A DNA stretch of 64,000 nucleotides from Lanius collurio (taxonomy: Eukaryota > Chordata > Aves > Passeriformes > Laniidae). Shown piece after piece: positions 60,361-64,000 of the stretch. The notes beneath the pieces are model-generated. The model made no database searches. It was not told the origin of the DNA and saw only the letters and a list, made by a program, of their open reading frames with translations. The stretch is taken from the NCBI GenBank assembly GCA_020086605.1, contig JACBWW010000028.1, forward strand, positions 5,710,397 to 5,774,396, written 5' to 3'. How positions within the stretch are numbered: position 1 is the stretch's first letter; every line of letters starts with the position of its first letter. The position numbers and the translations under genes are program-made.

Positions 60361-61939
60361 GTAACAGGCCTTTTCTCTACTGTAATGTGACATAAAGGTC
60401 ATTTAGTTTCCTCCTGTGATAGCAGTGAGAAATGCATCCATCAGGATGTTATTTTTCAAGCTTTTTAAGTGAGAAAAAAAACCCCCTGTTGGCTGATACT
60501 ACATAAGCAAAGTAAAATGGATTGCTACACAAGATGTAATATCCACTGTATAACATGGACAATTTTTACATTGTTGTAAAAGCATATACATTAATTTTTA
60601 AATCTGTCTACTGACTCTTAAGACTATTTATTATATTTTAAGTAGCTTTCACTTAACTTGGATTCAGTTGTTTCTTTAGGGAGCATAACAGTTTCTTGGT
60701 TTCTTACAAATACTGGTATAATCTTGTAAGAGAAGTGTGAGAACAAGTTTACAAAGCATGAAAGCACCTGGAGGTGAAAATTCTTAGTTGTCTAAAGGAG
60801 CTACATGAAAGGTAAAATGTAGATGTTGCAGAACAACAACCTGTTAAAATCTGAAAAAAAGTATTGTCCAAGCTTTCAGGAAAATTTACTATGTAGGAAA
60901 ATATGAAAATTCATGGTGTTACAACACTAAACTAAAATATAGTGCAGGAAGGCTGATGATTCAATCATAGTGGTTCTAGTTCTTTGGTTGAATGTCCTTT
61001 TATCCTAAATACCTAAGAACACCTAAGAAAAAAGAAGGGAAGGGGTGAAATATAGTACAGGAGATTCTGTTTCTTTGGGGGGTTAATTGCTTTTTGCTTC
61101 CTGGGAAAAGTTTAGAAACTGAGAAAATACTAGTGGATTCCAACCTGCGGTTTTGCATATTTGAGGCATCACTTCAGTCACCTAGGGCCCTAGTGAAGGT
61201 GGCAGGATTTGTTTTTTTAATTTTTCTGGGTCAAGCCATATGAATAGAAAATTAAACTGCTACCTAGTTGTACTAATGAAATGATCTGGTGTCTTGGGCC
61301 TGTCAAACTGTTTAGTTGCAGTCTGCCAATTTAAAATCATACAAAATTTTGGCAATTTTTCTTTCTTGTTTTTTCAAGGTAGGTTTATAATGTGTTTGTA
61401 AGCCAGTAAATTCTGATGCTCACCACTTCTGTGGAATATAGGTGCACACCCCATATAATACAAGGTTATGGGAGTTACAATGATATAAAGAAAGAGCAAG
61501 AATAATAAGTATCCTTGTATCAGTGCTGAAAACCACTCTGGAAGTAAGGATCAAGAGCCACAAAATTTATTTATGCCAGATCACTTAAAGGCTTTTACAG
61601 GACTTTTCATTGACTGAGGACCAGTCCAGTCATGCAGGTCATCGTTAAATACTTGTGCTGGAGCACCCTCACTAACAGGAAGAACTCCATCACATTTACA
61701 CTCTCTACTGTGAATGACAAAATATGATCAAGTATTACTGAAAGTAAAGGAACCAATGTTTAAATCAGCTGGTCTTTCTGCAGAAAAAAAGACAAATGGT
61801 TTAATTAGCTTATTCTTTAAATTTTTAATCAAACTGGAAATTTTTAATAATTCTGATAAGCTTTCTGCTCTCTAGTAGATGTGTTTAGAATGGAAACACT
61901 TGGAATTTAGACTTTTTTTTTTTTTTTTGGCTTATTTAG
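60361..61939. other. SNCAIP: Intron 5
   Basis: About 1.6 kb of AT-rich sequence without recognised repeats. A T run directly precedes the acceptor CTTATTTAG at 61939. Confidence 0.8.
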
Positions 61940-62053
61940 AATGGTCAGCTGGAGTGTGTTCGATGGATGGTGAGTGAAACAGAAGCTATTGCAGAACTCA
62001 GTTGCTCAAAAGACCACCCCAGCCTTATCCATTATGCAGGTTGCTATGGCCAG
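61940..62053 (+). CDS. SNCAIP: SNCAIP exon 6, synphilin-1 residues 392-429 (ankyrin repeat)
   Basis: The 114-bp, phase 0/0 exon encodes NGQLECVRWMVSETEAIAEL, then SCSKDHPSLIHYAGCYGQ. It matches human synphilin-1 throughout except histidine for phenylalanine in KDHPS (KDFPS as I recall it). NGQLECVRWMV completes one ankyrin repeat and PSLIHYAGCYGQ starts the next. The donor is GTATGA at 62054. The following exons (rest of the ankyrin region, coiled coil and C-terminal half) are outside the window. Confidence 0.97.
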
Positions 62054-62499
62054 GTATGACCTTCTTTCACGTTTTCATAGATTACTTGGGTGCTTATACA
62101 AGAATTTAAGTTAAAGCATCTGTGTCATTTTATGGCTTTTAATTGAAGGTGTTCTGAAGTAATTGAAGTATAGCGAAATCTTTCCCAACTTAATCTGTGT
62201 AATTTTTTCAGCATTTTCCCTCTATAAAGTTGTTTGTTTTTTGGTTGGTTAGGTTTTGTTTTACAAGCTTTGAGTAATGGCAAGGACATTAGCTGGCATA
62301 TTAGGCCAACCACTAAATCCCAAGAATATCTAGGGAGATCAGTTGGCATCTGGAGGACTCCTAGGACACATTAGAAGAGCAACAAAAATGTGCAGTTTAA
62401 GAATTCATTGTATTGGCAGTGAAGTGTGGTGGAACTTGAACATCACCTGTCTAGCTTTAGCCACTTCCATTGAAAACTACATACAAAAATATGTTCTAG
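62054..62499. other. SNCAIP: Intron 6, start
   Basis: AT-rich sequence with no recognisable element before the SINE. Confidence 0.7.
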
Positions 62500-62630
62500 A
62501 TTCACAGAATATTCTGAGTTGGAAGGGACCACGAGGATCATTAAGTCCAACTCTTAAATAGCCCATATGGGGATTGATCCCAGAAGCTTGGTGTTATTAG
62601 TAGTGTGTTCTACCCAACTGAGCTAGTTGT
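62500..62630 (-). mobile_element. tRNA-Ile-derived SINE with CR1 tail (TguSINE1-like), antisense
   Basis: Reverse complemented, it reads TAGCTCAGTTGGGTAGAACA (A box), CTAATAACACCAAGC (anticodon loop AAT retained), a B-box region GGGATCAATCCCC and ATATGGGCTA. It then continues into ATTTAAGAGTTGGACTTAAT, GATCCTCGTGGTCCCTTCCA and ACTCAGAATATTCTGTGAAT. The head is clearly tRNA-Ile(AAU) and the tail clearly CR1. It is better preserved than the copy at 51785. Confidence 0.9.
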
Positions 62631-62906
62631 AAATCAATCCTGTTTCACACCTAACTTGTCTGTTATTTAAATAGTGAGACACCACTGAAGTACAGCATTC
62701 TAGTGCTTGGCTAATATCTGGAGGAATATATATGCCACTTAATTACACTTCATTCTCTTTACACAACATCTTTTTTTTCCTAAGTAGACCTTGCAATAAC
62801 CCTTCTCCAGGATCTACTATGGAAGGAATAGTTACTCTTCTCTAATCTCTTTGGCAGATGGACCATTTTATCACACAATTTCTTCAACAGACATTAAAAA
62901 TAAATT
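62631..62906. other. Intron 6 spacer
   Basis: Nothing recognisable between the SINE and the CR1 tail. Confidence 0.5.
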
Positions 62907-62992
62907 ATAGAATCACAGATTCATAGAATGGTTTGGGTTGAAAAGGACCTTAAAGATCATCTAGTTCAACCCCCCTGACATTGGCAGGGATA
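62907..62992 (-). mobile_element. CR1 3'-end fragment, antisense
   Basis: ATAGAATCACAGATTCATAG, GGTTTGGGTTGAAAAGGACC, ATCATCTAGTTCAACCCCCC and TTGGCAGGGATACC are a well-preserved reversed CR1 tail, truncated after about 85 bp. Confidence 0.9.
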
Positions 62993-64000
62993 CCAAACCT
63001 CACTGATTTTGTACTAATGCTTTTTGCTCTTGTTAAGAGAGAACAAACAAAATATAACCACCAAGAAAGTCATTCTTTGCTGTGTAAGTTGTCTCATTCA
63101 ATGCCATACAATAATTGTGACATATTTCTGCTGCCTAACTGCTTGTGTCCAAGCATGTACTGCAGGGGAAAGGAAAGAGAGACAGGTTTGCAAGGTTATG
63201 GAGCTGGGGGTCTACCCTTTCTCCTGCTATTTCTATAGGCACACAGACACCAGACACCCTTGTTTTCATGCTGTGAAAAGACCTTTTTTTGCACTTAGAT
63301 ACTATGCAGATGTTACTGGTGCGAGATGGGGTCCTGCTGGATATTCAGATTGATGGTGTTAGCAAGTTAGCTGTAAACCCAGCAATGAGGATAGGGAATA
63401 TGTGAGCCAGACAAGAACTGGATTAGAGAAAAGAGTGTTTGCTACTGGGAAGAAAGAGTTTGGAAGAGAAACTTGCATGGGAACTCAAATTTGTATCTAC
63501 ACTTGATTTACCTAATTTTGTCCTTGTCTCTATGGATATTTATATAAGCTAAAGCCAGTGAAGCTTTGGGTTTTTTTCAGTGAGCTAAGATATCTAGTGC
63601 CAGAAACAGATCTGGCACACTTTATCTAGATTCATTTCAGAGCAGAACGGAAGCTCTACCACTTAAGAAACACCAGCTACAATCAGCCACCCATGAAATT
63701 TGCAAAGGTGATATATCAATTGCTGCCAAATTTTCTTAGTTAGCTGAATGCCAAAGAAAGTTCATATGTGATGTCAATTATCTTTATTTTATAATCCATA
63801 AACTACCTGCAAACATGAGGGAATGTTGAGGCTGAGGGGTTGCCAGACTATCTTTCCCAAGTGTGTTAAGAAAAAAAAAAAAACTTTGAGAAATTTAAAT
63901 GCTTACTTAGCGGTATCCTTGAAGCTTTAATTTATTTTACCATTACTTACATGAGAGATAATCCATATAAACACTGGTCTTGGCAGAATTACAAGAGTAA
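62993..64000. other. SNCAIP: Intron 6, continuing beyond the window
   Basis: Unassigned sequence with an A run near 63871-63883. Open frames at 62981-63353 have no homology or splice support. No SNCAIP exon is recognised here. Confidence 0.6.

Noticed and set aside
1..64000. CRISPR arrays, operons or other bacterial systems
   Set aside because: The sequence is vertebrate nuclear DNA with spliced exons. No spaced direct repeats or bacterial gene organisation are present.

Overview
This is vertebrate nuclear DNA, almost certainly from a bird. It carries many CR1 LINE fragments with avian-type 3' ends, LTRs of avian endogenous retrovirus families, and two copies of a tRNA-Ile/CR1-tail SINE of the TguSINE1 type. 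By my hand-drawn boundaries CR1 alone covers about 10.8 kb (17%) and all recognised transposons about 13.9 kb (22%). That is high for a bird and would fit a CR1-rich lineage such as woodpeckers and relatives, but one window cannot settle the lineage.

One protein-coding gene is supported: the 5' half of SNCAIP (synphilin-1, the alpha-synuclein-interacting protein), on the + strand. A GC-rich CpG island with GC boxes (1 to about 760) is the probable promoter and non-coding exon 1. Intron 1 is then about 38 kb. Five coding exons follow: exon 2 (ATG at 38672, ends 38728), exon 3 (47335-47407), exon 4 (57730-58592), exon 5 (60181-60360) and exon 6 (61940-62053). All have GT/AG borders, and phases agree across every junction (0, 1, 0, 0). 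They encode residues 1-429, ending inside the ankyrin-repeat region. The human protein has 919 residues, so the rest lies beyond 64000.

Layout: 1-760 CpG island; 0.76-22.2 kb intron 1 with scattered CR1 copies and a transposon-poor stretch of about 11.6 kb (10.67-22.24 kb); 22.24-26.90 kb a dense mosaic of four abutting CR1 pieces, one split by a solo LTR and two forming a near-spacerless inverted repeat; 29.5-31.9 kb CR1 copies and a pentanucleotide satellite grown from a CR1 tail; 35.5-37.3 kb a CR1 and two LTRs; 38.6-62.1 kb the coding exons with more CR1, an LTR nested in a CR1, a 0.5 kb polypyrimidine tract and the first SINE; 62.1-64 kb the start of intron 6 with a SINE and a CR1 tail.

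All four LTRs lie antisense to SNCAIP. I found no convincing second gene, functional tRNA or other structured RNA, and nothing prokaryotic. The more unusual observations are a very short upstream ORF whose stop overlaps the SNCAIP start (TAATG), the CR1 hairpin mosaic, the two nested LTRs with near-matching target-site duplications, the block-structured pentamer satellite, and the tRNA-Ile SINEs.
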